From the NCBI RefSeq assembly GCF_000166275.1, contig NZ_CM001023.1, positions 3,537,001 to 3,601,000 of the forward strand: a stretch of 64,000 nt of DNA. Reading direction: 5' to 3'. The stretch's first letter is position 1. Each line of letters opens with the position of its first letter. Source of the DNA: Algoriphagus machipongonensis. GTDB taxonomy: Bacteria > Bacteroidota > Bacteroidia > Cytophagales > Cyclobacteriaceae. The notes below the pieces were generated by a model, which was not told the DNA's origin, did not search any database, and was given only the letters and a program-made list of their open reading frames with translations. This document shows, one piece after another, positions 45,707 through 52,869 of the stretch. Position numbers and translations under genes: made by a program.

Positions 45707-46283
45707 AATAGATCATTCCGATATAAATCAGGAAGGTGGCAATACCCATTGCTAAGCCTGCTATAAAAACATTATATGCATGTCTTAAAAGCTTGTATTT
45801 TTTACTCAGGACTTTGGCTTGGTAAAAAAGTGCAATTGACATTTGCTCTTGGATCTCATTTTTTGAAGGTAAAATTCTTTTAACCTCTGCCAAGTATTCC
45901 TCCATAGATAAGTCAGCACTTGTTCCAAAAAACAGAATACTCGATTTTGGAACCACGTGGTCGATGGTTTTCTTCCCCATGATTTTGGGTTTCGCAGACT
46001 GGACCGCTAAAATGGTAGACACAAAACAAGTAGCAAGCATCAATATTACTGGAAGCAATGTAAGAGGGTTTAAAACCTCAATTTGATGAGAAATTGTCCC
46101 ATAGCCCATGATTGCCACGACAGAAGAAATCACCAATGCATTGATACTAATAATGATATTGGCTTTATTATCTGCAATCTGTAAAAGGTTGCAATTATTC
46201 TTAAAAGTTACTCTGAAAAATGTCTGATGTTCGCGATCAGCTTTTTCCTTTTTTATAGGTACAGGTTGTTCCATTGATATCAT
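45705..46283 (-). CDS. PycTM (DUF5706)-like membrane protein
   Basis: 192 residues. The N-terminal signature FFRVTFKNNCNLLQIADNKANIIISINALVISSVV spans the first helix of the Pycsar effector membrane domain (only its key part DNKANIIISINALVIS need be compared). Three membrane segments are visible: about 43-65, 70-92 and 170-192, with a cytoplasmic loop between the second and third. In Pycsar antiphage systems such a protein opens the membrane when a pyrimidine cyclase makes cCMP or cUMP. No cyclase gene is adjacent; the neighbours are a hydrolase and a radical SAM gene. It may be a housekeeping relative. Confidence 0.72.
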   Translation of the reverse strand: MISMEQPVPIKKEKADREHQTFFRVTFKNNCNLLQIADNKANIIISINALVISSVVAIMGYGTISHQIEVLNPLTLLPVILMLATCFVSTILAVQSAKPKIMGKKTIDHVVPKSSILFFGTSADLSMEEYLAEVKRILPSKNEIQEQMSIALFYQAKVLSKKYKLLRHAYNVFIAGLAMGIATFLIYIGMIY

Positions 46284-46369
46284 TTAAGATGATGGAATTT
46301 ACATAAAAAATTAACAATAAATTTGGTAAAAAGAGCTTTCGGCAAAATCAATCTAGCAATCCTTTTAAA

Positions 46370-48550
46370 CTAAACTTTAAAAAATAAAAGACCTTGATCT
46401 CTTAATATTTCCCACACTTCTGATTCTATCAACTCCTCAAAGTCACCCATTTCTTCTTCATAATTTTCTCTTATTACTTTCAAACGGTTAAGTTCCTGAA
46501 CATAAGACACTTTCAACAACATCTTATAAACCCATTCTCCAAATTGCACCGGTAACTCCATTGCAAAATCTTCCTTTTTTCCTGAAAAGATCAACTCACA
46601 AATATCGTCTTCCTCATAAATAACCATCTCAGGCTCAGCCCCAATCCACAATATCCTATGTTGGTCTTGGTATGAAAATTTCTTTTCTCCTGTCAATGCG
46701 TTTCCAATAAACTGAGGTGAAATGCTAGTCTTTGGAACATCCACTTCAAACCAATCTTGATGCGGGATATCAAAACCTACCCCATGCATATAATTGAAAA
46801 GAGACTTTCTAAGGCCCTCCGAAAACTCAGCATGGTCCGTCCCTACAGGATCTTCAAAAGGAAGCTCGTTATTAGCAAAAGACCCTTGGCCTTCTCCTAC
46901 TCTTTGCACTCGAAAAAATTCAGGATCCAAACCAACCGGACTATGTGCTGTCATCGCAAAACGATGCCAAAAAGCCGACTGTAATACTCCTACTTCAAAA
47001 AGCTGTCTAACCATTTCCATTGAATCAATAGTTTCTTGGGAAGTTTGAGTAGGAAATCCGTACATCAAATAAGCGTGCACCATTATCCCGGCCTGACTGA
47101 AATGATTGCAAACTTGGGAAACCTGACTAACGGTCACCCCTTTCTTGATTAAAGACAATAACCTATCTGAGGCCACCTCTAAGCCACCCGACACCGCAAT
47201 GCAACCAGAAGCTCTCAAGAGACGACAAAGGTCTTTAGAGAAACTAATTTCAAAACGAATATTTGTCCACCAAACTACAGAGAGTCCTCGTCTCAATATT
47301 TCTATTGCCACGTCGCGCATTAAAGCTGGAGGAGCGGCCTCATCCACAAAATGAAATCCGTTTTCACCTGTTTGCTCCATGATAGTTTCGATTCTATCAC
47401 AAATAATAGAAGCTGTAATCGGCTCATATCGTGCGATGTAATCCAAGGAGATATCACAAAAAGTACATTTTCCCCAGTAGCACCCATGGGCTAATGTCAG
47501 CTTGTTCCACCGCCCATCACTCCATAGACGATGCATGGGGTTCGCTACTTCAATCACAGATAAATAATCTTTCAAATGTAAGCCTTCATAATCTGGAGTG
47601 CCCACATCCCGCTGAGAGACATCCTTTTGACTCGAATTCGTATTAAATCTAACTTCTCCATCCTCCCTATAGAATGTTCTTTTCAAATTTTCCAGGGATG
47701 ACTGCCCTCTCAAATATTCTAAAAGAATACGGATGGGAGCTTCCCCATCATCCAATGTGATATAATCGATGTAATTAAAAATCCGCGGATCTTTTAAGGT
47801 TCTCAACTCGGTATTTGGATAGCCTCCACCCATAATTATAGGTAACTCCGGAAACATCTCTTTTAGGTATTGCCCACACTTTAAGGCTCCGTATAAATTC
47901 CCTGGGAAAGGCACCGAAAAAGCTACCACAGTTGGCATCACTTCCAGCATTTTGTCAGAAAGAAGGCTGATCATCATTTTATCAATGAGTCCATTTTCTC
48001 CCTGTAAAGCTTGATCCAACTCATCAAATTCATTTGCAGATAAACCCAACTGTTCGGCATATCTGCTAAAGCCAAAATTGGGGTCAATCACTTCAGTTAT
48101 CAGATCTCCAATATCCTCTAGATAGTGTGTTGAAAAATAGCGGGCTTTATCTCGTACTCCCAAAGTACCAAAAGCCCAATCAAGATCATCTAACTGCTCA
48201 AACCTACTCGCTTCAGGTAAGAAATCACCCTCAGAGATTCTATAGGCAAGTGTTGGGTTTTTATCCTGTAGAAAAGCAATGACAGAATCAATGGTCTGTA
48301 AATAACTGGATTTAAGCCTATAAATTCTTGCAGCATTCTCTGAGAGTTCGAAATCATTTTGCTCTATTTCATCGAAAACAGAAGTTAAGCCCTGCTTAGA
48401 GAATAGTTCTAATATCAGTTCAATCCCAAGGTCCATCTGGGCAGAGTCTACACTAATCGTATTCAGGTAGCCTTTTAAATAAGCCGTCGCAGGGTAAGGC
48501 GTGTTTAGCTGAGTAAAAGGAGGCGTTATTAAAAGAACTTTTTGAGACAC
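46370..48550 (-). CDS. B12-binding-type radical SAM protein with CX4CX2C cluster motif
   Basis: 726 residues. An N-terminal cobalamin-binding-like fold begins KVLLITPPFTQLNTPYPATA and continues to IIMGGGYPNTEL; the usual cobalamin motif DxHxxG is not apparent. The radical SAM domain starts LAHGCYWGKCTFCD with Cys357, 362 and 365, a CX4CX2C spacing instead of CX3CX2C. Further parts are FHFVDEAAPPALMRD, GCIAVSGGLEVASDRLL and AYLMYGFPTQT, all typical of B12-radical SAM enzymes. Substrate unknown. Nothing nearby suggests a RiPP or lipid pathway. Divergent from the NYN gene. Confidence 0.83.
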   Translation of the reverse strand: MSQKVLLITPPFTQLNTPYPATAYLKGYLNTISVDSAQMDLGIELILELFSKQGLTSVFDEIEQNDFELSENAARIYRLKSSYLQTIDSVIAFLQDKNPTLAYRISEGDFLPEASRFEQLDDLDWAFGTLGVRDKARYFSTHYLEDIGDLITEVIDPNFGFSRYAEQLGLSANEFDELDQALQGENGLIDKMMISLLSDKMLEVMPTVVAFSVPFPGNLYGALKCGQYLKEMFPELPIIMGGGYPNTELRTLKDPRIFNYIDYITLDDGEAPIRILLEYLRGQSSLENLKRTFYREDGEVRFNTNSSQKDVSQRDVGTPDYEGLHLKDYLSVIEVANPMHRLWSDGRWNKLTLAHGCYWGKCTFCDISLDYIARYEPITASIICDRIETIMEQTGENGFHFVDEAAPPALMRDVAIEILRRGLSVVWWTNIRFEISFSKDLCRLLRASGCIAVSGGLEVASDRLLSLIKKGVTVSQVSQVCNHFSQAGIMVHAYLMYGFPTQTSQETIDSMEMVRQLFEVGVLQSAFWHRFAMTAHSPVGLDPEFFRVQRVGEGQGSFANNELPFEDPVGTDHAEFSEGLRKSLFNYMHGVGFDIPHQDWFEVDVPKTSISPQFIGNALTGEKKFSYQDQHRILWIGAEPEMVIYEEDDICELIFSGKKEDFAMELPVQFGEWVYKMLLKVSYVQELNRLKVIRENYEEEMGDFEELIESEVWEILRDQGLLFFKV

Positions 48551-48693
48551 AGTAAATGAATTGAATACTTGCCCAATTTCGTAAAGAATCCCGACTCCAT
48601 TGCCAGTCTTTTAAAGATTTAACCAAAGTACCATCAGCAAATCCGTTTATCGGCTTAATATTTGGTAGATTTAATTGTCACAAATTTTTAATC

Positions 48694-49464
48694 ATGCGAG
48701 ACAACAAATTCAACATTGCCGTATTAATTGACGGCGACAACGCCTCAGCCAAGTTAATCAAGGAGATTTTAGAGGAAGTTTCAAAATATGGAAAAGCCAC
48801 GATTCGTAGAATTTATGGTGACTGGACTACTCCCCAAATGAATAGCTGGAAAGAAATGATCAATCTTCATTCTTTCAGTCCTATTCAGAAGTTTTCCTAC
48901 ACTACTGGTAAAAACTCAACAGACAGTTCATTGATCATCGATGCTATGGACATTTTACATAGTAGTAGCGTGGATGGATTCTGCATCGTATCAAGCGACT
49001 CTGATTATACAGGTTTGGCCAAAAGAATTCGTGAGGAAGGCATGTTTGTCATGGGTATAGGGAGAAGGATTACTCCAAAAGCTTTTGTACAATCTTGTGA
49101 GATTTTCACTTTCGCTGAAAACCTCGGACCCGATACGGATGAAGAAAAATCAACGGAAACAAAAGCAGAAAAGCCAAGCTCAGGCAATACCAAATCTGGA
49201 GCGAGCAAATCAGATTCTTCTAAAAAAGAATCGCCTAAACTGGATCTAAACTTGATAAATAAAGCTTTTGAGATCTCTTCCGATGAAGAGGATGAAATTC
49301 ATATTGCTAAAATCGGGGCTTCCTTAAGAAAAATCGACCCCTCATTTGACCCTAGATCTTATGGCTTCAGGAATTTAACTGAGCTATTTAGGAGTCTGAA
49401 AAAATATCAAGTGATCAAGAATGAGGTTAACGGACTGAATTATCCCCTAGTTAAATTGAAATAA
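48694..49464 (+). CDS. NYN-domain nuclease-like protein with C-terminal OST-HTH/LOTUS domain
   Basis: 256 residues. Residues 5-145 are a PIN-like NYN domain of the limkain type: IAVLIDGDNASAKLIKEIL, YGDWTTPQMNSWK, SSLIIDAMDILHS and CIVSSDSDYTGLAKRIRE, with the aspartates of a metal-dependent RNase. A Lys/Ser-rich linker (about 150-180) leads to a LOTUS domain (LINKAFEISSDEEDEIHIAKIG, then FDPRSYGFRNLTELFRSLKKY), which binds RNA, reportedly G-rich. Probably an RNA-processing or RNA-decay factor. Monocistronic. Confidence 0.88.
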   Translation: MRDNKFNIAVLIDGDNASAKLIKEILEEVSKYGKATIRRIYGDWTTPQMNSWKEMINLHSFSPIQKFSYTTGKNSTDSSLIIDAMDILHSSSVDGFCIVSSDSDYTGLAKRIREEGMFVMGIGRRITPKAFVQSCEIFTFAENLGPDTDEEKSTETKAEKPSSGNTKSGASKSDSSKKESPKLDLNLINKAFEISSDEEDEIHIAKIGASLRKIDPSFDPRSYGFRNLTELFRSLKKYQVIKNEVNGLNYPLVKLK

Positions 49465-49703
49465 TTTCATTTAAATCATGGAAGGTGCTGCTTCAATTAT
49501 TCTATTATATCAGAACTTCCATGACTTCTCTTCTAAAATGAGTCCTTCTCAAAGAATTATCAATTCTTTATCTATCCCCAATTATACCGGACGATTTGCT
49601 TTTAAGTCATTTTAAAAGGTCAAGAGAGCATAGGTTCGATTTTCTTCATTCCCAACAAAAACCTGTATGTTTTTATTGGGACATATTGATATACTGAAAA
49701 AAA

Positions 49704-49834
49704 AGGCTGTCTCATAAATCTGTTTTTTGTCGAACTGAGCCTCCACGATGAGTTTTGGTATAGAAGGCTTGATATAGCAATCAATCCACTTCTCGTATCG
49801 CGCAATATGACAAAATGCATTATTGAGACAGCCT
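49704..49834. repeat. 131-bp fold-back element (MITE-like or long terminator hairpin)
   Basis: Terminal inverted repeats AGGCTGTCTCATAA (49704-49717) and TTATTGAGACAGCCT (49820-49834) pair over 14 bp with one bulge. Inside, TTTTGTC (49725-49731) pairs with GACAAAA (49809-49815). The whole could fold into a long stem. The sequence resembles dispersed GAGGCTGTCTCA-type intergenic repeats I recall from Bacteroidota genomes. No transposase is present. It lies between the convergent NYN and DsrE genes and may also block read-through. The rest of the gap 49465-49856 shows nothing recognisable. Confidence 0.6.
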
Positions 49835-49856
49835 CTTTACATTGGTTTGGAAATAA

Positions 49857-50270
49857 TTATTTACTCTCTTTAATATAGCCCCATCCTGCCTGCTGCTTCA
49901 TGATGATTTCTAAAATTCCATCGGGAACAGTTTCTACACCAGGAATAAGGTTGGACATTTCTAACTTATGTCGATTGAGTGTCATTTCACACACTTTAAA
50001 GGACACATTGTTTTTGGAAGCCAGCATTTCAAGCTCTTTTTGAACTGATGATTTATACTTTACGACCATATCTATCGATCCACTATAAATGACCATTTCA
50101 AATTCTGATTCGGGATATTGGTTGGACATCATAGTTATATGACGCATGGCAGATTGATGTACGCTTGGGTCGGCACTTGTTACATCAAAAACAATTTTCA
50201 CGGGTCTCTCCTGGGATTTTGCTGTCCCAAAAACCGCCATGAGGAGGAATATTATTAAGACTTTTTTCAT
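49857..50270 (-). CDS. Exported DsrE-family protein
   Basis: About 137 residues. Signal peptide MKKVLIIFLLMAVFGTAKSQ, then a DsrE/F-like fold: VKIVFDVTSADPSVHQSAMRH, a middle FEMVIYSGSIDMVVKY, and VCEMTLNRHKLEMSNLIPGV with a cysteine at the usual position of the DsrE active-site loop. DsrE proteins carry sulfur in the cytoplasm; exported forms have no assigned role. ATG 50270 is preferred to 50339, which would run into the upstream gene and lose the signal peptide. Confidence 0.78.
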   Translation of the reverse strand: MKKVLIIFLLMAVFGTAKSQERPVKIVFDVTSADPSVHQSAMRHITMMSNQYPESEFEMVIYSGSIDMVVKYKSSVQKELEMLASKNNVSFKVCEMTLNRHKLEMSNLIPGVETVPDGILEIIMKQQAGWGYIKESK

Positions 50271-50281
50271 TGCTGATAATT

Positions 50282-50962
50282 TTATCCTCCTGCAAAAATA
50301 TATCCGCAACCATGTTCCTGAGCTCTTCCAAGAGCCCAAACTCCTGATGGAACAATTTGAATACCTGGCAATACTCCATCTTTAAATTCCTGATATACAT
50401 CTTCCATTTTTAGATTCATGGCTCCAGCTATTTGCCCACTATACACCTGCATAGCCAAATCACAAACACAAAACATGGCACCTCTATCTAGCAAGCCTTT
50501 TATACCTTGAATTTGAGCCATAGGGAAATCCCCCGGCTTTGGATCATAATACGGGTTTCTAAGAGCTGGAGCATTTGTAGCATTATCATTCACCTTAAAT
50601 ACTTCCCCCAACTTGTACTTCGCCCAAATTGCATCATCAAATGCAAATGGAATAGCCCCGTGCCTCAACACAGAAATTGCTGTAATATCTGAGTCCTCGC
50701 TCCCTGTTTGATTATTAGTCAAATAAAAAGCCCAGTTCCAAATAATGGCAAATCCGTTATAAGGTTCTGCACCATCATATACTATCCGATGAGAACCTTT
50801 GATTTTTTTAAGCCATTCTTCGGCCTCATGCATGGATTTCTTACTTTCTCCTGCCTCTTTACCTATAGCAGGATTAAGAATCCCTGAAATCCCCCCGATA
50901 GCTGAACTTAAAGCTATTTTACCAAGAAAATTTCTTCTAGAATTACTATTTATATCGTTCAT
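50282..50962 (-). CDS. Tat-exported DsrE-like protein
   Basis: 226 residues with a twin-arginine signal (NSRRNFLGKIALSSAIGGISG). The mature part has SHRIVYDGAEPYNGFAIIWN, SVLRHGAIPFAFDDAIW, RGAMFCVCDLAMQVY (two cysteines) and PGIQIVPSGVWALGRAQEHG, an order like that of DsrE-fold proteins. It starts the two-gene operon with the other exported DsrE protein, 11 bases apart. A pair of periplasmic DsrE-like proteins suggests a redox or sulfur-carrier partnership outside the cytoplasm. Function unknown. Confidence 0.72.
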   Translation of the reverse strand: MNDINSNSRRNFLGKIALSSAIGGISGILNPAIGKEAGESKKSMHEAEEWLKKIKGSHRIVYDGAEPYNGFAIIWNWAFYLTNNQTGSEDSDITAISVLRHGAIPFAFDDAIWAKYKLGEVFKVNDNATNAPALRNPYYDPKPGDFPMAQIQGIKGLLDRGAMFCVCDLAMQVYSGQIAGAMNLKMEDVYQEFKDGVLPGIQIVPSGVWALGRAQEHGCGYIFAGG

Positions 50963-51275
50963 GGAAATAAAAATTTTATGGTTTAAAAATATTGTCTTAC
51001 TCGAAAAACATGGTATTTAAATTAGTTAATTAAACTAACAATGTCAATTAATACACTGCTTTTCAGATATTTACTAAAAAATCATATTTCTAAATAATTC
51101 AGCAATAAAACACCTTAACCCTTAGATAAACACTAAAAATAATCCTATTTAAAAAATACAATCAGAGTAATAATTTTACAAAATCACATTGAATATTGAT
51201 TTCGATTTGAGCTAAAAACAAAAAAAATCACTTTTTTCTCGTTACCCATTACCACTTTAGGAAAGTTTTGTCGCC

Positions 51276-51301
51276 TATAGAATTACAACCAAAATTCTAT
51301 A
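51276..51301 (+). promoter_or_regulatory. Inverted repeat adjoining the start codon of the cytolysin-like gene
   Basis: Perfect 9-bp arms TATAGAATT (51276-51284) and AATTCTATA (51293-51301) separated by ACAACCAA, ending 4 bases before ATG 51306. It could be an operator or, in the mRNA, a hairpin limiting ribosome access. No T tract follows, so it is not a terminator. The remainder of the 343-base gap 50963-51305 is AT-rich; it must hold the promoters of two divergent transcripts, but I could not place a clear box. Confidence 0.5.
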
Positions 51302-51305
51302 CGCC

Positions 51306-52847
51306 ATGAAATTATTATTTTCATCTAGACTATGGGCTTTTTTTAGCTTTGCCCTACTTCTTTTTATCTTTTCTTCCTGTGATATCGGAAACAAAGAGGA
51401 CCCCATTAAAGTCTCTCCAGATGCCGCAACCATAGGAGATTACATCAGAACCTTAGGAGATGACTCAAAAGGTTTATTAAATACCCAAAATATTTCTGGT
51501 GCCTCACAGAGGACTCAAGTTAATAGCCGAACCTCCAGTTCAGGTTTCAGTGGTGGTTATACGGAATGTAAAACCGTTACTTATGACTTAAAAAATAACT
51601 TTGAGAACATCGCCATTCTAAGACCTACCAACGGAATCATCTATCCAGGTGCCTTGGTAATTGCTGACAAGGAAACCCTGGGAGGCCTTCCGACTCCGGC
51701 TGGTGTGGACCGAGCACCTGTCTCATTAAGGCTTGATTTGCCTGGGATTGGTGAAAACGGAAATATCATCGTGGATAATCCAAGCAATACGACTGTTCAA
51801 CCAAAAATTGATGAGGCTTTAGAATGGTGGAATGCCAATGCCTATCAAGATGGCTATGTTAATGCGGCAAACTCAAGCTATTCTGCCAGTACTTCTTACA
51901 GCTCCAGACAACTTAGCATGGATGTAGGACTAAATGTGGAATGGGCTAGAGGCGACGTTTCAGCTCAATTCAACTATGAGTCAACAAAGACTGAAAGAGT
52001 AGCCATGATGGTATTTAAGCAGGTATTTTATTCAATAACAATGAATGAACCTTTCAGTCCGGGGGAAGTTTTTGGACCAAATACTTCCTTAGAAGATGTA
52101 GAGCTTAAGTTTAGTGCCTCTGCTCCACCTGCCTATGTACAAGCTGTCAACTACGGTAGGATTATCATGTTTAGAATGATATCCACCACAGAAGCTACAG
52201 ATGTCCAATTGGAAGGTGCTTTAAATTACGCGACCGGACTTACTTCAAACATTTCTGCAGAATTAGAAGCGACCTACAAAAACATATTGAACAACTCCTC
52301 CATCACAGTTGTGACAATTGGTGGAAATGCTTCAGTGGCCTCAAAGGCGGTAGAAGCAACAAGTTTTGGAGATTTGAATGAGATTATCACTGGTGAGAAT
52401 GCCGTATACACCAGAAACAATCCAGGAGTACCGATTTCATATAAACTAACTTACCTGAAAGACAATAGCACTGCTAAACTGGGTTACACAACAGAGTATG
52501 AGGTAGAAACCTGTCAAGACTATCAGTACCCTTCCAAACCTGTTTCATTAAACAATAAAAATGGCTTTTTAGGACCAACAGTAAGGTTTACAATCGCCTA
52601 CAAACAAAGAGTCAATGGAATTGAATATAACAAGTCCATTGGAAGTGGATCTATAAAAACTAATACCAAAGCAGTTAAAACAATACCTGCAGGAGCTTAT
52701 GGAATCCGGGTGACTATTGAGGTTTTAGACGGATTTAAATGGAAGTTCCTAAGTGATAAAACCTATAGTAAACCAACCCAAGTTTGCTTACAGACTACCA
52801 CCAATACTTTAAAGACGAAGATATACCTGAATGAAATCTCCTGTTAG
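51306..52847 (+). CDS. Cholesterol-dependent-cytolysin-like lipoprotein (CDCL)
   Basis: 513 residues. The N-terminus is a lipoprotein signal (LLLFIFSSC, Cys25) followed by DIGNKED, whose K-E-D could act as a surface-export signal. The body follows the thiol-activated cytolysin family: IYPGALVIAD (112-121), DRAPVSLRLDLPG (135-147), VFKQVFYSI (236-244), NILNNSSITVVTIGGNAS with the Gly pair 339-340, and NPGVPISYKLTYLKDN (372-387). Residues 421-513 resemble the membrane-binding domain 4, but the tryptophan-rich undecapeptide is replaced by EVLDGFKWKFL. Pore formation is likely, cholesterol binding unlikely. No second CDCL partner gene is nearby. Confidence 0.88.
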   Translation: MKLLFSSRLWAFFSFALLLFIFSSCDIGNKEDPIKVSPDAATIGDYIRTLGDDSKGLLNTQNISGASQRTQVNSRTSSSGFSGGYTECKTVTYDLKNNFENIAILRPTNGIIYPGALVIADKETLGGLPTPAGVDRAPVSLRLDLPGIGENGNIIVDNPSNTTVQPKIDEALEWWNANAYQDGYVNAANSSYSASTSYSSRQLSMDVGLNVEWARGDVSAQFNYESTKTERVAMMVFKQVFYSITMNEPFSPGEVFGPNTSLEDVELKFSASAPPAYVQAVNYGRIIMFRMISTTEATDVQLEGALNYATGLTSNISAELEATYKNILNNSSITVVTIGGNASVASKAVEATSFGDLNEIITGENAVYTRNNPGVPISYKLTYLKDNSTAKLGYTTEYEVETCQDYQYPSKPVSLNNKNGFLGPTVRFTIAYKQRVNGIEYNKSIGSGSIKTNTKAVKTIPAGAYGIRVTIEVLDGFKWKFLSDKTYSKPTQVCLQTTTNTLKTKIYLNEISC

Positions 52848-52869
52848 GTTTCCCTCAGTCAAGGGTATT

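Noticed and set aside
49620..49820. A 66-codon minus-strand ORF, and an open frame beside it, in the fold-back region
   Set aside because: The ORF lacks protein-like composition, and the neighbouring frame has no start codon. Both cover the inverted repeats; treated as non-coding repeat DNA, although a transposon remnant is not excluded.
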